Positions 46,681 through 56,635 of a stretch of DNA of 64,000 nt are shown here, piece after piece. Source of the DNA: Mycolicibacterium fortuitum subsp. fortuitum (GTDB lineage Bacteria; Actinomycetota; Actinomycetes; Mycobacteriales; Mycobacteriaceae). The translations under genes and the position numbers were made by a program. Each line of letters starts with the position of its first letter. Within the stretch, counting starts at the first letter, position 1. Where the stretch lies: assembly GCF_022179545.1 (NCBI RefSeq), contig NZ_AP025518.1:1798001-1862000 (forward strand), given 5' to 3'. The notes below the pieces were generated by a model, which saw only the letters and a program-made list of their open reading frames with translations, did not search any database and was not told where the DNA came from.

Positions 46681-47192
46681 CGAGTTCCCCAATTGTATTG
46701 CTGTTTAACGAGTTTCAGGTAAACGAGGGTTTCGGTGGTTATCACTCCCGGCAATGAGCGGATTTGGGTGTTGAGAAGTTCGAGCAGGCTGTCGTCGTCC
46801 TCGCAGACCACCTCGCAGATGGCGTCGAAGGATCCGGCGGTCAGCACCACGTAGTCCACGGCGTCGATGGCCGACAGTTTCTCGGCCAGCTTGAGGGTGT
46901 CGCCGGTGCAGCGGATGCCGATCATCGCCTGCCGGGCGAACCCGAGTTGCAGCGGATCGGTCACCGCGACGATCTGCATGACCCCGGCGTCGACCATGCG
47001 CTGGACCCGCTGACGCACTGCCGCCTCGGACAGGCCTACTGCCTTCCCGATCCCGGCATACGAACGGCGCCCGTCGGCCTGCAGCTTCTCGATGATCGCC
47101 TTTGACAGGTCATCGAGCTGAAAGGCGGTGCGAGAATTGTTGTTCACCCGCAGGGGCACGGGCTGAAGGTCGTCACCCTCAGGGTTGCTCAT
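46677..47192 (-). CDS. Lrp/AsnC family regulator
   Basis: 171 aa from ATG 47192; an upstream GTG/ATG would add 12 residues. HTH: LDDLSKAIIEKLQADGRRSYAGIGKAVGLSEAAVRQRVQRMVDAGVMQIVAV; the RAM ligand domain follows. Coupled to the aminotransferase and divergent from the aldehyde dehydrogenase; probable local regulator of both. Confidence 0.93.
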   Translation of the reverse strand: MSNPEGDDLQPVPLRVNNNSRTAFQLDDLSKAIIEKLQADGRRSYAGIGKAVGLSEAAVRQRVQRMVDAGVMQIVAVTDPLQLGFARQAMIGIRCTGDTLKLAEKLSAIDAVDYVVLTAGSFDAICEVVCEDDDSLLELLNTQIRSLPGVITTETLVYLKLVKQQYNWGTR

Positions 47193-47314
47193 GCACAGAT
47201 TGTGCACGGAATCCGTCGTTTGCGGCAACCGAATCGATGAAATCCCTCGTTTAGAACCGGTCCGACGCGGGATTGCGTAGAGAACAAATGTGTCATCGGT
47301 TACCGTGGGGCTCC

Positions 47315-48802
47315 ATGAGCGTGGCGTTGAATGTGATGAGCAGCTGGATCAGCGGTGCACCGGTGGCGACAGCCGGACCGGTCCACCAGATCATCGATCC
47401 GGCCACCGGGAAGACCGTTGCCGACTACTCCCTGGCCACCCCCGCCGACGTGGACAATGCTGTTGCTGCCGCCCGCCGGGCGTTCGCCGGCTGGTCCAAG
47501 ACCACGCCGGCCGAACGGTCCGCGGTGCTGGCCAAGCTGGCCAAGCTGGCCGACGAACACGCCGATGAGCTGGTCGCCGAGGAGGTCAGCCAGACCGGGA
47601 AACCGGTACGCCTGGCCACCGAGTTCGACGTCCCGGGAAGCATCGACAACATCGACTTCTTCGCCGGGGCGGCCCGGCACCTGGAAGGCAAGGCCACCGC
47701 GGAGTACTCGGGTGACCACACGTCGAGCATCCGGCGCGAAGCCGTCGGCGTGGTCGCCACCATCACGCCGTGGAACTACCCGCTGCAGATGGCGGTCTGG
47801 AAGGTCATCCCGGCGTTGGCCGCCGGCTGCGCCGTCGTCATCAAGCCCGCCGAGATCACCCCGCTGACCACCCTCACGCTGGCCCGGCTGGCCACCGAGG
47901 CCGGTTTGCCCGACGGCGTGTTCAACGTGGTCACCGGCGGGGGCGCCGACGTCGGAACCGCCTTGGCCGGCCACCGCGACGTCGACGTCGTCACGTTCAC
48001 CGGCTCGACCGCGGTCGGCCGCAAGGTGATGGCGGCCGCCGCAGTCCACGGCCACCGCACCCAGCTTGAGCTGGGCGGCAAGGCGCCGTTCGTGGTGTTC
48101 GACGACGCCGACCTGGACGCCGCGATCCAGGGCGCGGTCGCCGGTTCGCTGATCAACACCGGCCAGGACTGCACCGCCGCGACCAGGGCGATCGTCGCGC
48201 GGGATCTCTACGACGACTTCGTCGCCGGCGTCGCCGAGGTGATGAGCAAGATCGTCGTCGGCGACCCGCACGACCCGGACACCGACCTCGGCCCGCTGAT
48301 CTCGTTCGCGCACCGTGACAAGGTGGCGGGCATGGTGGCGCGCGCCCAAGAGCAGGGTGGCCGCGTCGTCACCGGCGGCGTGGCACCTGAGCTGCCCGGT
48401 GCGTTCTACCGGCCTACCCTGATCGCCGATGTCGCCGAGACCTCCGAGGTCTACCGCGACGAGATCTTCGGGCCGGTGCTCACCGTGCGGCCGTTCACCG
48501 ATGACGACGACGCGATCCGGCAAGCCAACGACACCGTCTATGGTCTGGCGGCCTCGGCCTGGACCCGCGACGTGTACCGCGCCCAGCGGGCTTCACGCGA
48601 CATCAACGCCGGATGCGTGTGGGTCAACGACCACATCCCGATCATCAGCGAGATGCCGCACGGTGGCGTCGGCGCGTCGGGCTTCGGCAAGGACATGAGC
48701 GACTACTCGTTCGAGGAGTACCTCACCATCAAGCATGTGATGAGCGACATCACCGGGGTTGCCGAAAAAGAATGGCACCGAACGGTTTTCAACAAGCGCT
48801 GA
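47315..48802 (+). CDS. aminobutyraldehyde dehydrogenase-like ALDH
   Basis: 495 aa from ATG 47315. ALDH motifs: [43 protein letters not shown], catalytic Glu in [11 protein letters not shown], catalytic Cys in [11 protein letters not shown], and [29 protein letters not shown], typical of gamma-aminobutyraldehyde dehydrogenase. Oxidises the aldehyde from diamine transamination or oxidation to the amino acid. FAD oxidase follows 22 bp later. Confidence 0.93.
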   Translation: MSVALNVMSSWISGAPVATAGPVHQIIDPATGKTVADYSLATPADVDNAVAAARRAFAGWSKTTPAERSAVLAKLAKLADEHADELVAEEVSQTGKPVRLATEFDVPGSIDNIDFFAGAARHLEGKATAEYSGDHTSSIRREAVGVVATITPWNYPLQMAVWKVIPALAAGCAVVIKPAEITPLTTLTLARLATEAGLPDGVFNVVTGGGADVGTALAGHRDVDVVTFTGSTAVGRKVMAAAAVHGHRTQLELGGKAPFVVFDDADLDAAIQGAVAGSLINTGQDCTAATRAIVARDLYDDFVAGVAEVMSKIVVGDPHDPDTDLGPLISFAHRDKVAGMVARAQEQGGRVVTGGVAPELPGAFYRPTLIADVAETSEVYRDEIFGPVLTVRPFTDDDDAIRQANDTVYGLAASAWTRDVYRAQRASRDINAGCVWVNDHIPIISEMPHGGVGASGFGKDMSDYSFEEYLTIKHVMSDITGVAEKEWHRTVFNKR

Positions 48803-48824
48803 CCGATCCGGAGGGAATGCTGCC

Positions 48825-49979
48825 GTGGCCATGAAATGCGTGGTGATCGGCGCGGGTGCCTGGGGTCTGCCCGCTGCGGCCGAACTCGCCCGCCGAGGGC
48901 ACGCGGTGACGCTGATCGATCGCCACGGCCCGCTCAACACACTGGCGTCGTCCGGGGGTTCGACCCGGTTGTGGCGGCTGGCCGATCCCGACCCGCTCCG
49001 GGTGCGGTTGGCGCAGCGCGGGGTTGACGCGATGCACCGCCTCGCCGAACGCGCCGGCACCCCGGTGTTCCTCACCCGTGGCCTGCTGTGGCGTGACGAC
49101 AAGTCACTGCCTGCCGTGCAGTCGACGCTGGACGCTCTCGGGGTGACGTACACGAGCGTGGCGCCTGGCGATGTGGACCGGTTCTTCCCAGGTCTGCGCG
49201 GCGACGGGCGCGACGCGCTGTGGCAGCCGGTGGCGGGTGTGGTCCTGGCAGTGGAGTCGCTCAAGGCTCAGTTGAAGCTGTTCCGGAGTGCTTCCGGCGC
49301 AACGGTTCTCGAACGGGATGTGGCTGCTGTGGAGCAGGCCGCCAACGGTGTCCGGGTGGTACTGGACGGCGGTGGCGCCATTGACGCCGACGTCGCGGTG
49401 ATCGCGGCCGGGCCGGGGGCGGGGCCGCTGTTGTCGCCGCTCGGCCTCGAGCTGTCGCTGCACCCATATCTGGAACAGGTGGTGTACTTCGGCGATCCGG
49501 CCGATCCGGCTGCCACCGACGACTTTCCGTGCCTGTTCGACGGGCCGGGTGATGACCGCCCCGGCATCTACGCCATGCCCTCGCCGGGCGCGGGCTACAA
49601 GATCGGTTTGGACAAGCCCTTGCGGGACTACCGGGCCGGCGACCTCGACCGGACGCCCGATGCCGGGCGCACCGCTGTCCTGCGTGACCGGGTGCGCACC
49701 GATATGTCCTCGGTGGAGCCGACGGTCCTCGGCGCCCAGGTGTGCAGTTGGACCGACTCTCCCGACGGCACCTTCGTCGTCGATCGGCTCGCCGGAGGAA
49801 TCGTCGTCGCCTGCGGGGACTCGGGAGAGGGCTTCAAGTACTCCGCGCTGATGGGCGAGGTGCTGGCCGATCTGGCCGAGGGGCGCGTGCCGGACGCTGA
49901 CGTGGCCGCATGGTCGTTGGCGCGCTTCGCTCAGGGCGTGCCTGCGCGCACCGGCCCGCATGTGCTGGGCAGGCACTAG
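48825..49979 (+). CDS. monomeric sarcosine-oxidase-like FAD amine oxidase
   Basis: 384 aa from GTG 48825, 9 nt after GGAGGG (an ATG at 48831 is also possible). Dinucleotide fold VVIGAGAWGLPAAAELARRGHAVTLID, SGGSTRLWRLAD. Cys307 in VCSWTDSPDGTFVVD aligns with the Cys that bonds FAD in monomeric sarcosine oxidase, so covalent FAD is expected. Oxidises secondary or N-methyl amines giving hydrogen peroxide. Follows the aldehyde dehydrogenase. Confidence 0.9.
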   Translation: MAMKCVVIGAGAWGLPAAAELARRGHAVTLIDRHGPLNTLASSGGSTRLWRLADPDPLRVRLAQRGVDAMHRLAERAGTPVFLTRGLLWRDDKSLPAVQSTLDALGVTYTSVAPGDVDRFFPGLRGDGRDALWQPVAGVVLAVESLKAQLKLFRSASGATVLERDVAAVEQAANGVRVVLDGGGAIDADVAVIAAGPGAGPLLSPLGLELSLHPYLEQVVYFGDPADPAATDDFPCLFDGPGDDRPGIYAMPSPGAGYKIGLDKPLRDYRAGDLDRTPDAGRTAVLRDRVRTDMSSVEPTVLGAQVCSWTDSPDGTFVVDRLAGGIVVACGDSGEGFKYSALMGEVLADLAEGRVPDADVAAWSLARFAQGVPARTGPHVLGRH

Positions 49980-50152
49980 AAGGCCTGTCACGGTTCTACG
50001 AAATCAGTCGTTGACGACCGTTTTCGCCGCGCAGATCGAAGGCATTCCGGTCGAAGGCTGCCGATAACAATTCTGTGTGCCCCATCTCACAAAGTGGGAG
50101 AGACGTGATTCAACCCTTGCGTGTGCAATCAAAGCAGACATAGGGTTCGGCC

Positions 50153-50175
50153 TCAGCGAACAAAGTGTTCGCTGA
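50153..50175. promoter_or_regulatory. inverted repeat upstream of the XRE-cupin gene
   Basis: A perfect 10-bp inverted repeat with 3-nt centre: TCAGCGAACA, AAG, then the complement TGTTCGCTGA. It lies 43 bp before the regulator's ATG. A strong candidate operator for this PuuR-like regulator. The rest of 49980-50217 shows no gene. Confidence 0.75.
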
Positions 50176-50217
50176 AAACAATCCTCCTGCTCTTATGAGA
50201 CGAACGGAAGTTTCGAT

Positions 50218-50811
50218 ATGAGTGCGACTGTCGAGCCTGACCCCGCTGGGACGACGGCAGACACCGTGGTCGGTGCCCGGATCAGGCAGTTCCGCGCCGC
50301 GCGGAAGATGTCTCTTCGGCAGTTGGCAGATAGGGCCGGCATCTCCCCGGGCTTCCTCAGCCAGGTCGAGCGGGGCCAGGTCAACGCCAGTGTCGGAACG
50401 TTGCGCCGATTGGCGCAGTCACTGGGCATCGTCCTGCCCGACCTGTTCACCGACGACGAGGTCAGCGATGTCCGCATTCTCCGCAAGGCGGCTCGTCCCA
50501 CCATCGAGGTGTCGGAGCTGAGCTCGAAGTACCTGTTGTCGCAGAAGCCGCTTCGAAACCTCGAGGTGTACGCGGGGGAACTGTCGCCCGGTTCCAGCGC
50601 GGGCGAGGCATATGTGCACGGTGACGCGCAGGAGATCCTCATCGTCATCGCCGGCACTCCGACCCTTGAGCTCGACGGCGAGCGTTACCTGCTCGAACCG
50701 GGCGACAGCGCGGAGTACCGGACATCCATGCCGCACACCGTCCACAACTTGAGTGACGCGCCGGTCGAACTCATCTGGATCGTCAGCCCCCCGACTGACT
50801 GGCCGACCTGA
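50218..50811 (+). CDS. XRE-cupin regulator, PuuR-like
   Basis: 197 aa. HTH at residues about 20-73 (IRQFRAARKMSLRQLADRAGISPGFLSQVERGQVNASVGTLRRLAQSLGI), cupin domain about 115-195 (GDAQEILIVIAGTPTLELDGERYLLEPGDSAEYRTSMPHTVHNLSDAPVELIWIVSPPT). PuuR in E. coli binds putrescine. First of a run of transporter and oxidase genes. Binds, presumably, the inverted repeat just upstream. Confidence 0.9.
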   Translation: MSATVEPDPAGTTADTVVGARIRQFRAARKMSLRQLADRAGISPGFLSQVERGQVNASVGTLRRLAQSLGIVLPDLFTDDEVSDVRILRKAARPTIEVSELSSKYLLSQKPLRNLEVYAGELSPGSSAGEAYVHGDAQEILIVIAGTPTLELDGERYLLEPGDSAEYRTSMPHTVHNLSDAPVELIWIVSPPTDWPT

Positions 50812-50882
50812 CGGGCCGCTCGCCCGCTGCGGATGACCGCATCCGCGAACACCTTTCCGCCCAGATCAAAGGAGATCCGCAA

Positions 50883-52007
50883 ATGAACACCCCACCTGTA
50901 GCCCGCAGTGTGCCCGCCTTGATCGCCGCAGGCGTTCTCCTGGCCACCGCATGTACGCCGGCAGGTCCCGGCCAGGCCGCCGATGTGGATCTGGGCAGCG
51001 GACCGCCGCAGGCGGGCACCGTCAAAGAGGGTGCTCTCAAAGGGACCACGATGACATTCGTCTCCTACGGCGGCATCTTCCAGGACGGTCAGGCGAAAGC
51101 CGCGATCGAACCGTTCGCGGCGCAGTCCGGGGCAAAAGTGTTGCAGGACGGTCCCACCGAGAACTCGAAGATCAAAGCCCAGGTCGACTCCAAGAACGTG
51201 ACCTGGGACGTCGTCGACAGCACCAACGTCTTCACCGCCAAGAACTGCGGCACCCTGTTCATGCCGCTCGACACCAGCATCGTGGACATCAGCAAGCTGC
51301 CTGCGGGCACCAAGACCGATGACTGTTCGGTCCCCGCAATGGGTTACGGCCTGATCGTGGTTTACAACACCGAGAAGTACGGCGCCAACCCGCCGAAGAC
51401 CTGGGCCGATTTCTACGACACCGCGAAGTTCCCGGGCAAGCGAGCCATCGAGGGCGTGCCCGGCGAGCTCGACCCGGGTGTTCTCGAAGGCGCACTGCTC
51501 GCCGACGGGGTCGCGCCCGACGCGGTCTACCCGATTGACCTGGACCGGGCGTTGAACAAGATGAACAGCATCCGCAAGGACACGATCTTCTGGACCACCG
51601 GTGCGCAGTCCCAGCAGCTCATCGAATCCGGCCAGGTCGACATGGCGCTGGTATGGAGCGGCCGGGCGTATTCGGCCGTCAAGAACGGGGCGCCGTTCGC
51701 TCCGATGTGGGACCAGTGGATGCCCGAGGCCGACACGATCGCTGTGCCCGTCGGGGCAAGGAACCCCAAGGCCTCCATGGCGTTCATCAACTTCTACCTC
51801 GGTGCGCAGCAGCAGGCCAAGCTTGCCGAGCTCACGTCTTACAGCCCGATCAACGTTGACGCCAAGCCGCAGCTCGACGATCTCGCCCGGTCGTATCTGA
51901 CCACCACTCCGGAGCGCGAAAAGGACCGGTTCCCACTCGATCTCGCGTACTGGGCCGCACACCAGGAAGAGATCTCGTCCAAGTACACGGCCTGGCTCGC
52001 GGGCTAG
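50883..52007 (+). CDS. PotD-like lipoprotein, polyamine ABC transporter
   Basis: 374 aa; GGAG 8 nt before ATG. Lipobox LLATACTP (Cys24). Periplasmic-binding fold with the spermidine/putrescine-binding features: MTFVSYGGIFQDGQAKAAIEPFAAQSG, VWSGRAYSAVKNGAPF. It sits outside the membrane and delivers substrate to the two permeases below. Substrate polyamine-like by family and neighbours. Confidence 0.9.
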   Translation: MNTPPVARSVPALIAAGVLLATACTPAGPGQAADVDLGSGPPQAGTVKEGALKGTTMTFVSYGGIFQDGQAKAAIEPFAAQSGAKVLQDGPTENSKIKAQVDSKNVTWDVVDSTNVFTAKNCGTLFMPLDTSIVDISKLPAGTKTDDCSVPAMGYGLIVVYNTEKYGANPPKTWADFYDTAKFPGKRAIEGVPGELDPGVLEGALLADGVAPDAVYPIDLDRALNKMNSIRKDTIFWTTGAQSQQLIESGQVDMALVWSGRAYSAVKNGAPFAPMWDQWMPEADTIAVPVGARNPKASMAFINFYLGAQQQAKLAELTSYSPINVDAKPQLDDLARSYLTTTPEREKDRFPLDLAYWAAHQEEISSKYTAWLAG

Positions 52008-52023
52008 GAAGGGTTTTCGTCGC

Positions 52024-52911
52024 ATGTCGATGGTCGATGTTCTGGCGGGCGGAGCGCCACCCAAGACTCGGACAACCGCCCCGCCTTCGGGTCGGAGATT
52101 GGGCGACGTCGGGTTGTTGCTGCCGTCGATCCTGCTCGTGGTCGGGGTGTTCGGACTGCCGCTGGTCATCATGTTCTGGCAGGCCTTCAGCGATCCGGAA
52201 CTCGGCTTCGGCAACTTCGCCTGGTACCTGGGCGATTCCGTCCAACGCAGTGTTCTGTTGCGCACGTTCACGACGGGCCTTGAGGTCACCGCGATCTGCC
52301 TAATTCTCGGCTACCCGTACGCGTATGCCATGGTCGCGTTCGGACCGGCGGTGCGTATCGCGCTGACACTGATCGTGCTGGTGCCGTTCTGGACCAGTTT
52401 GATGGTGCGCACCTTCGCCTGGGTGATCCTGCTGGAGGACGGCGGACCGATCCAAACCCTGCTGTCCTTCGTCGGGCTGGGCGGTGTGCCGTTGCTGCGC
52501 ACCAATCTGGGTGTGGTCATCGGCATGAGCCAGATCCTGCTGCCGTTCATGGTGCTGCCGCTGTACGCGGTGATGTCCGGTATCGACCGCAGGCTCGTGC
52601 TCGCATCGTCGAGTCTCGGTGCGCGACCGGTGATCTCGTTCGCCAGGATCTGGGTTCCGCTGTCGATGCCCGGTGTGGGAGCCGGCTGTCTGATGGTGTT
52701 CATCAGCAGCCTCGGCTTCTACGTCACCCCGGCGCTGCTCGGCGCTCCCGATGACGCCCTGATCAGTCAGCAGGTCTACGTGCAGGTCACCAGCCTGCTG
52801 GCCTGGGGCAGGGGAGGAGCGATGGGTGTGGTCCTGCTGCTCGTCACCTTCTTGGTCCTCGCGGCCCTGATGTACCTGCTGCGCCGAAACCGGAAGGAGC
52901 GCACGGCATGA
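52024..52911 (+). CDS. ABC permease, PotB-like
   Basis: 295 aa, six helices. EAA-like loop ASSSLGARPVISFARIWVPLSMPG contacts the ATPase. 16 bp after the PotD-like gene; its stop overlaps the next permease (ATGA). Confidence 0.92.
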   Translation: MSMVDVLAGGAPPKTRTTAPPSGRRLGDVGLLLPSILLVVGVFGLPLVIMFWQAFSDPELGFGNFAWYLGDSVQRSVLLRTFTTGLEVTAICLILGYPYAYAMVAFGPAVRIALTLIVLVPFWTSLMVRTFAWVILLEDGGPIQTLLSFVGLGGVPLLRTNLGVVIGMSQILLPFMVLPLYAVMSGIDRRLVLASSSLGARPVISFARIWVPLSMPGVGAGCLMVFISSLGFYVTPALLGAPDDALISQQVYVQVTSLLAWGRGGAMGVVLLLVTFLVLAALMYLLRRNRKERTA

Positions 52912-53708
52912 CACGGCACATGAAGACATTCTGGAACGTTCTGCTCGGACTGTTCTGTGCGGGTGTCGGATTATGGCTGGTCGCACCGTCGTTGATCGTG
53001 GTGCCGCTGAGCTTCACCGACCGGCCCTCGTTCGCGTTCCCGCCGACCGGATTGTCGACGCGGTGGTACCACACGTTCTTCGAGGACCCCGCGTGGATCT
53101 CGGCCCTGAAGGCGAGCCTGGAAGTCGGCATCCTGGTGGCCGTGTTCGCGACCTTGTTCGGCACTGCCGCGGCGGTGGCGCTCAGCCGTACTTCGCTGGC
53201 CGGGCGGCAGGGGATACGCGCATTCCTGTTGGCTCCCATGGTTGTCCCGGTGATCGTGGTAGCGGTCGGCCTGTACGCGTTGTTCCTGAGGCTGAACCTG
53301 CTCGGGACGGTGTTCGGCTTCGTCGTCGCGCACAGCATGTTGGCGCTGCCGTTCGTCATCGTGCCGGTGATGGCGAGTCTGCAGGGGTTCGACCGGCGCC
53401 TCGAGGATGCCGCGGCGATCTGCGGTGCCGGTCGCTGGACCACCTTCCGTACCGTCACATTGCCGTCGGTGGCCCCGGGCGTGCTCTCGGGTGCGCTGTT
53501 CGCATTCGCGACGAGCTTCGACGAAGTGGTGTTGTCGCTGTTCATCCAGAACCCGTATCTGCAGACGTTGCCGGTCAAGATGTATGCCTCGGTCACCCGT
53601 GACACCGATCCCACCATCGCTGCGGCCGCCACCCTCATCCTCGCCCTCACGACGTGTCTGACCGTCGTCGCGGGCATCTATTCGCGCAGGAGGAACCGTG
53701 TCCACTGA
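52908..53708 (+). CDS. ABC permease, PotC-like
   Basis: 266 aa, six helices; EAA loop DAAAICGAGRWTTFRTVTLPSVAPGV and FDEVVLSLFI, typical of PotC. Overlaps both neighbours, so the transporter is one translational unit. Confidence 0.92.
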   Translation: MTRHMKTFWNVLLGLFCAGVGLWLVAPSLIVVPLSFTDRPSFAFPPTGLSTRWYHTFFEDPAWISALKASLEVGILVAVFATLFGTAAAVALSRTSLAGRQGIRAFLLAPMVVPVIVVAVGLYALFLRLNLLGTVFGFVVAHSMLALPFVIVPVMASLQGFDRRLEDAAAICGAGRWTTFRTVTLPSVAPGVLSGALFAFATSFDEVVLSLFIQNPYLQTLPVKMYASVTRDTDPTIAAAATLILALTTCLTVVAGIYSRRRNRVH

Positions 53709-54786
53709 CCAAACCCCGCACGGAGCGTCGATCACCATGCGGCGCCTGACCAAGACCTACGGGTCGGAGACCGTCGTCAACGCCATCGACCTCGACGCGC
53801 GGCCGGGTGAGTTCCTCACTCTTCTCGGCCCCAGCGGCTCGGGAAAGACCACCACGCTCAACATGATTGCGGGCTTCGCCGACGTCACCGAGGGTGAGCT
53901 GTTGATCGACGGCCGGCCGGTGGCCGATCTGCCGCCGCACCGCCGCAACATCGGCATGGTGTTCCAGCACTACGCGCTGTTCCCGCACATGACGGTGATC
54001 GACAACGTCGAATACCCGCTGCGGCAACGCAAGATGGCCAAGGCTCAGCGCCGCGAGAAGGTGGCCGCCGCGCTGCGGACGGTCGGCCTCGACGGCTACG
54101 GCAAGCGGATGCCCAAGGAACTTTCCGGTGGTCAGCAGCAGCGGGTCGCGTTCGCCCGGGCCATGGTCTACGAACCGCGCGTGCTGCTGATGGACGAACC
54201 GCTCGGTGCGCTGGACAAGAAGCTACGCGATTCGCTGCAACTGGAGATCAAGCGTATCCACGGCGAGCTCGGCACCACGTTCGTCTACGTCACGCACGAC
54301 CAGGACGAGGCCCTGGTGCTGTCGGACCGCATCGCGGTGTTCAACAAGGCCAGAATCGAACAGATCGGTTCGCCCACAGATCTTTACGAACGTCCCAAGA
54401 GCATCTTCGTGGCCCGGTTCCTCGGGGAGTCGTCGCTGTTCTACGGGAAGCTCGAAGACGGGCTTGCCGTAAACGCCTATGGGCGGCGGATCGTGGCGGG
54501 CCGAGGTGATGCTGCCAGTGGTGACGCGGTGGCCGTGGTGGTGCGCCCGGAGCGGATCCGCATCCTCACCGGAGATGCGGAGCCCGAGGCCGTGAATGCG
54601 GTCCCGGGCACCGTGATTCAGGAGATCTACCTCGGCAACTCCCGCAAGGTCGAGGTCAGCCTGCCCGACGGCACCGTCGCGCTCGTCCGGGAAAGTGCGG
54701 ACAGCATCACGCCGACCCAGGCAGGGCAGAAGGTCTGGTTGACCTTCGATCCGGATGTCGCCACGATCCTGCCCGCCGACACGTGA
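53698..54786 (+). CDS. ABC ATPase, PotA-like
   Basis: 362 aa from GTG 53698, overlapping the PotC-like stop by 11 bp. Walker A GPSGSGKTT, signature LSGGQQQR, Walker B VLLMDEPLGALD, H-loop VTHDQDEAL. C-terminal TOBE domain (residues about 285-355) as in PotA. Powers uptake of the polyamine-like substrate. Confidence 0.93.
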   Translation: MSTDQTPHGASITMRRLTKTYGSETVVNAIDLDARPGEFLTLLGPSGSGKTTTLNMIAGFADVTEGELLIDGRPVADLPPHRRNIGMVFQHYALFPHMTVIDNVEYPLRQRKMAKAQRREKVAAALRTVGLDGYGKRMPKELSGGQQQRVAFARAMVYEPRVLLMDEPLGALDKKLRDSLQLEIKRIHGELGTTFVYVTHDQDEALVLSDRIAVFNKARIEQIGSPTDLYERPKSIFVARFLGESSLFYGKLEDGLAVNAYGRRIVAGRGDAASGDAVAVVVRPERIRILTGDAEPEAVNAVPGTVIQEIYLGNSRKVEVSLPDGTVALVRESADSITPTQAGQKVWLTFDPDVATILPADT

Positions 54787-54839
54787 CATCGGCCGGCGTA
54801 TCCATCACTGACAACAGCCACGAGTACAGGAGAACCAAG

Positions 54840-56258
54840 ATGTCCCCCGACGGTCGCACGACCAGCGGTCTCGCCAATGACTTCGTGAACGGCAGTGTGT
54901 CGTTCTGGTATCGCGCGGCGGGTTTTCCGAAATCGAGACCGCCGCTGCCGGGTTCGCTCGAAGCCGACATCTGCATCGTCGGGGCCGGGCTGACCGGCTT
55001 GTGGGCAGCGTATTACCTCAAGCGGGAACAGCCTGACCTACGAATCGTGATGCTGGAGAAGGAGTTCGCCGGATTCGGGGCGTCCGGTCGTAACGGCGGA
55101 TGGCTGTCTGCCGAACTCGCCGGGTCCCGCGACGCCTATGCCTCCACGCACGGTCACGGCGGCGTCGTGGAACTCATGCGGGCCATGCGGGGTGCGGTCG
55201 ACGAGGTCATCGGCGTCACGAAGTCCGAGGGTATCGAGGCCGACATCGTTAAGGACGGTGTGCTGCACGTGGCACGCAACCAGGCCCAGATGGGCCGGCT
55301 GCGTGAGTCGCTCGACTACGAGCGGAGCTGGGGTGCGACCGACGAGGACTTCGTTGTCCTCACCGGTGACGAATCCAACGCCCGCATCCGGGTAGAAGGC
55401 GCCATGGGTGCGCTGTTCACCCCGCACTGCGCACGGGTGCAGCCGGCCAAGCTGGTCGGCGGCCTGGCCCGTGTGGTGGAGGGCATGGGCGTCGCCATCT
55501 ACGAGCAAACCGAGGTGACCGACATCAAGGCCGGTCGTGCCATCACGGCCCGAGGCGATGTCCGCGCCCCCGTGATCCTGCGCTGTCTCGAAGGTTTTAC
55601 CGCGACCATGCCGGGACAACGCCGCGTGTGGCTGCCGATGAATTCGTCGATGGTGGTGACCGAACCGCTTCCGGAATCCGTGCTGCAGGAGGTCGGCTGG
55701 AAGGGAGCCGAGCTCCTCGGCGACTACGCGCACGGCTACATGTACGCCCAGCGTACGGCCGACAATCGAATTGCGTTGGGCGGACGGGGGATTCCTTACC
55801 GGTACGGCTCAGCGCTCGACCATCGCGGCGCCACCCAGCAGTGGACCATCGAAGCTCTCGGGGCGCTGGTTCGCGACATGTTCCCCGCGACCCGCGATAT
55901 TCCGATCGAGCACGCCTGGTGCGGCGTGCTCGGAGTGCCGCGCGACTGGACCGCCACCGTGGACTTCGACCAGGCCAGCGGACTCGGCACCGCGGGTGGG
56001 TATGTCGGCAGTGGTCTGACCACCACCAATCTCGCCGGGCACACCCTTGCCGACCTCGTCCTCAAGCGTGACACCGCGCTCACCCGGTTGCCCTGGGTGG
56101 GGCGACGGGTCCGCAAGTGGGAACCGGAGCCGTTCCGGTGGCTCGGGGTCCAGGCGATGTATGCGCTGTACCGCACCGCTGACCGTCGCGAGTCCACCCG
56201 CGGGCTGGCCGGTACCAGTGGGCTGGCACGGGTGGCCAACAAGATCACGGGACGCTGA
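54840..56258 (+). CDS. FAD-dependent amine oxidoreductase, PuuB-like
   Basis: 472 aa from ATG 54840 with AGGAG 7 nt upstream. GTG 54783 overlaps the ATPase stop but has no ribosome site. Flavin motif ADICIVGAGLTGLWAAYYLKREQPDLRIVMLEKEFAGFGASGRNGGWLSAEL, and C-terminal YVGSGLTTTNLAGHTLADLVL. Family includes gamma-glutamylputrescine oxidase. No adjacent PuuA-type ligase, so the true substrate may be free amine. Confidence 0.9.
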   Translation: MSPDGRTTSGLANDFVNGSVSFWYRAAGFPKSRPPLPGSLEADICIVGAGLTGLWAAYYLKREQPDLRIVMLEKEFAGFGASGRNGGWLSAELAGSRDAYASTHGHGGVVELMRAMRGAVDEVIGVTKSEGIEADIVKDGVLHVARNQAQMGRLRESLDYERSWGATDEDFVVLTGDESNARIRVEGAMGALFTPHCARVQPAKLVGGLARVVEGMGVAIYEQTEVTDIKAGRAITARGDVRAPVILRCLEGFTATMPGQRRVWLPMNSSMVVTEPLPESVLQEVGWKGAELLGDYAHGYMYAQRTADNRIALGGRGIPYRYGSALDHRGATQQWTIEALGALVRDMFPATRDIPIEHAWCGVLGVPRDWTATVDFDQASGLGTAGGYVGSGLTTTNLAGHTLADLVLKRDTALTRLPWVGRRVRKWEPEPFRWLGVQAMYALYRTADRRESTRGLAGTSGLARVANKITGR

Positions 56259-56262
56259 CGCT

Positions 56263-56613
56263 ATGGAGACGACTGTGAACCTGCTGCACGTTGACGCCAC
56301 CACTGCCGAACTGCCCGAGCCGCAACCGAAACCGACGAGTCTCAGTGGTCAGCTCGAATCTGCGATCAGTGTCTGGGCCGACGCGGTGACCGACACCGGG
56401 GTGTGGGAATGCGGTCCGGGGGAGTTCACCGCGGACCGTTCGACCGCGACAGAGGTGTGCCACATCATCTCGGGCTCCGGGACCGTGGTCGGCGAGGACG
56501 GAACGAGCGCCGACATCGGGCCGGGCACGCTGCTGGTCCTGCCCCGAGGGTGGCGCGGGACGTGGTTCGTCACGGAGGCGATCCGTAAGACGTACGTCAT
56601 GGTCGGTACCTGA
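56263..56613 (+). CDS. cupin-domain protein
   Basis: 116 aa from ATG 56263, 4 bp after the oxidoreductase stop. Cupin 3 type (ECGPGEFTADRSTATEVCHIISGSGTVVGEDGTSADIGPGTLLVLPRGWRGTWFVTEAIRKTYVMV), as in DUF861/ureidoglycine family proteins often found with amine oxidases. Role unknown; possibly processes an imine or sugar intermediate. Confidence 0.85.
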   Translation: METTVNLLHVDATTAELPEPQPKPTSLSGQLESAISVWADAVTDTGVWECGPGEFTADRSTATEVCHIISGSGTVVGEDGTSADIGPGTLLVLPRGWRGTWFVTEAIRKTYVMVGT

Positions 56614-56635
56614 GGGCGCGCCCTAAACTGGGGGC

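Noticed and set aside
56568..56594. ECF41-like CGTCACG-N16-CGTA upstream of sigJ
   Set aside because: Two -35 mismatches and one in the 4-base -10; too weak to call autoregulation.
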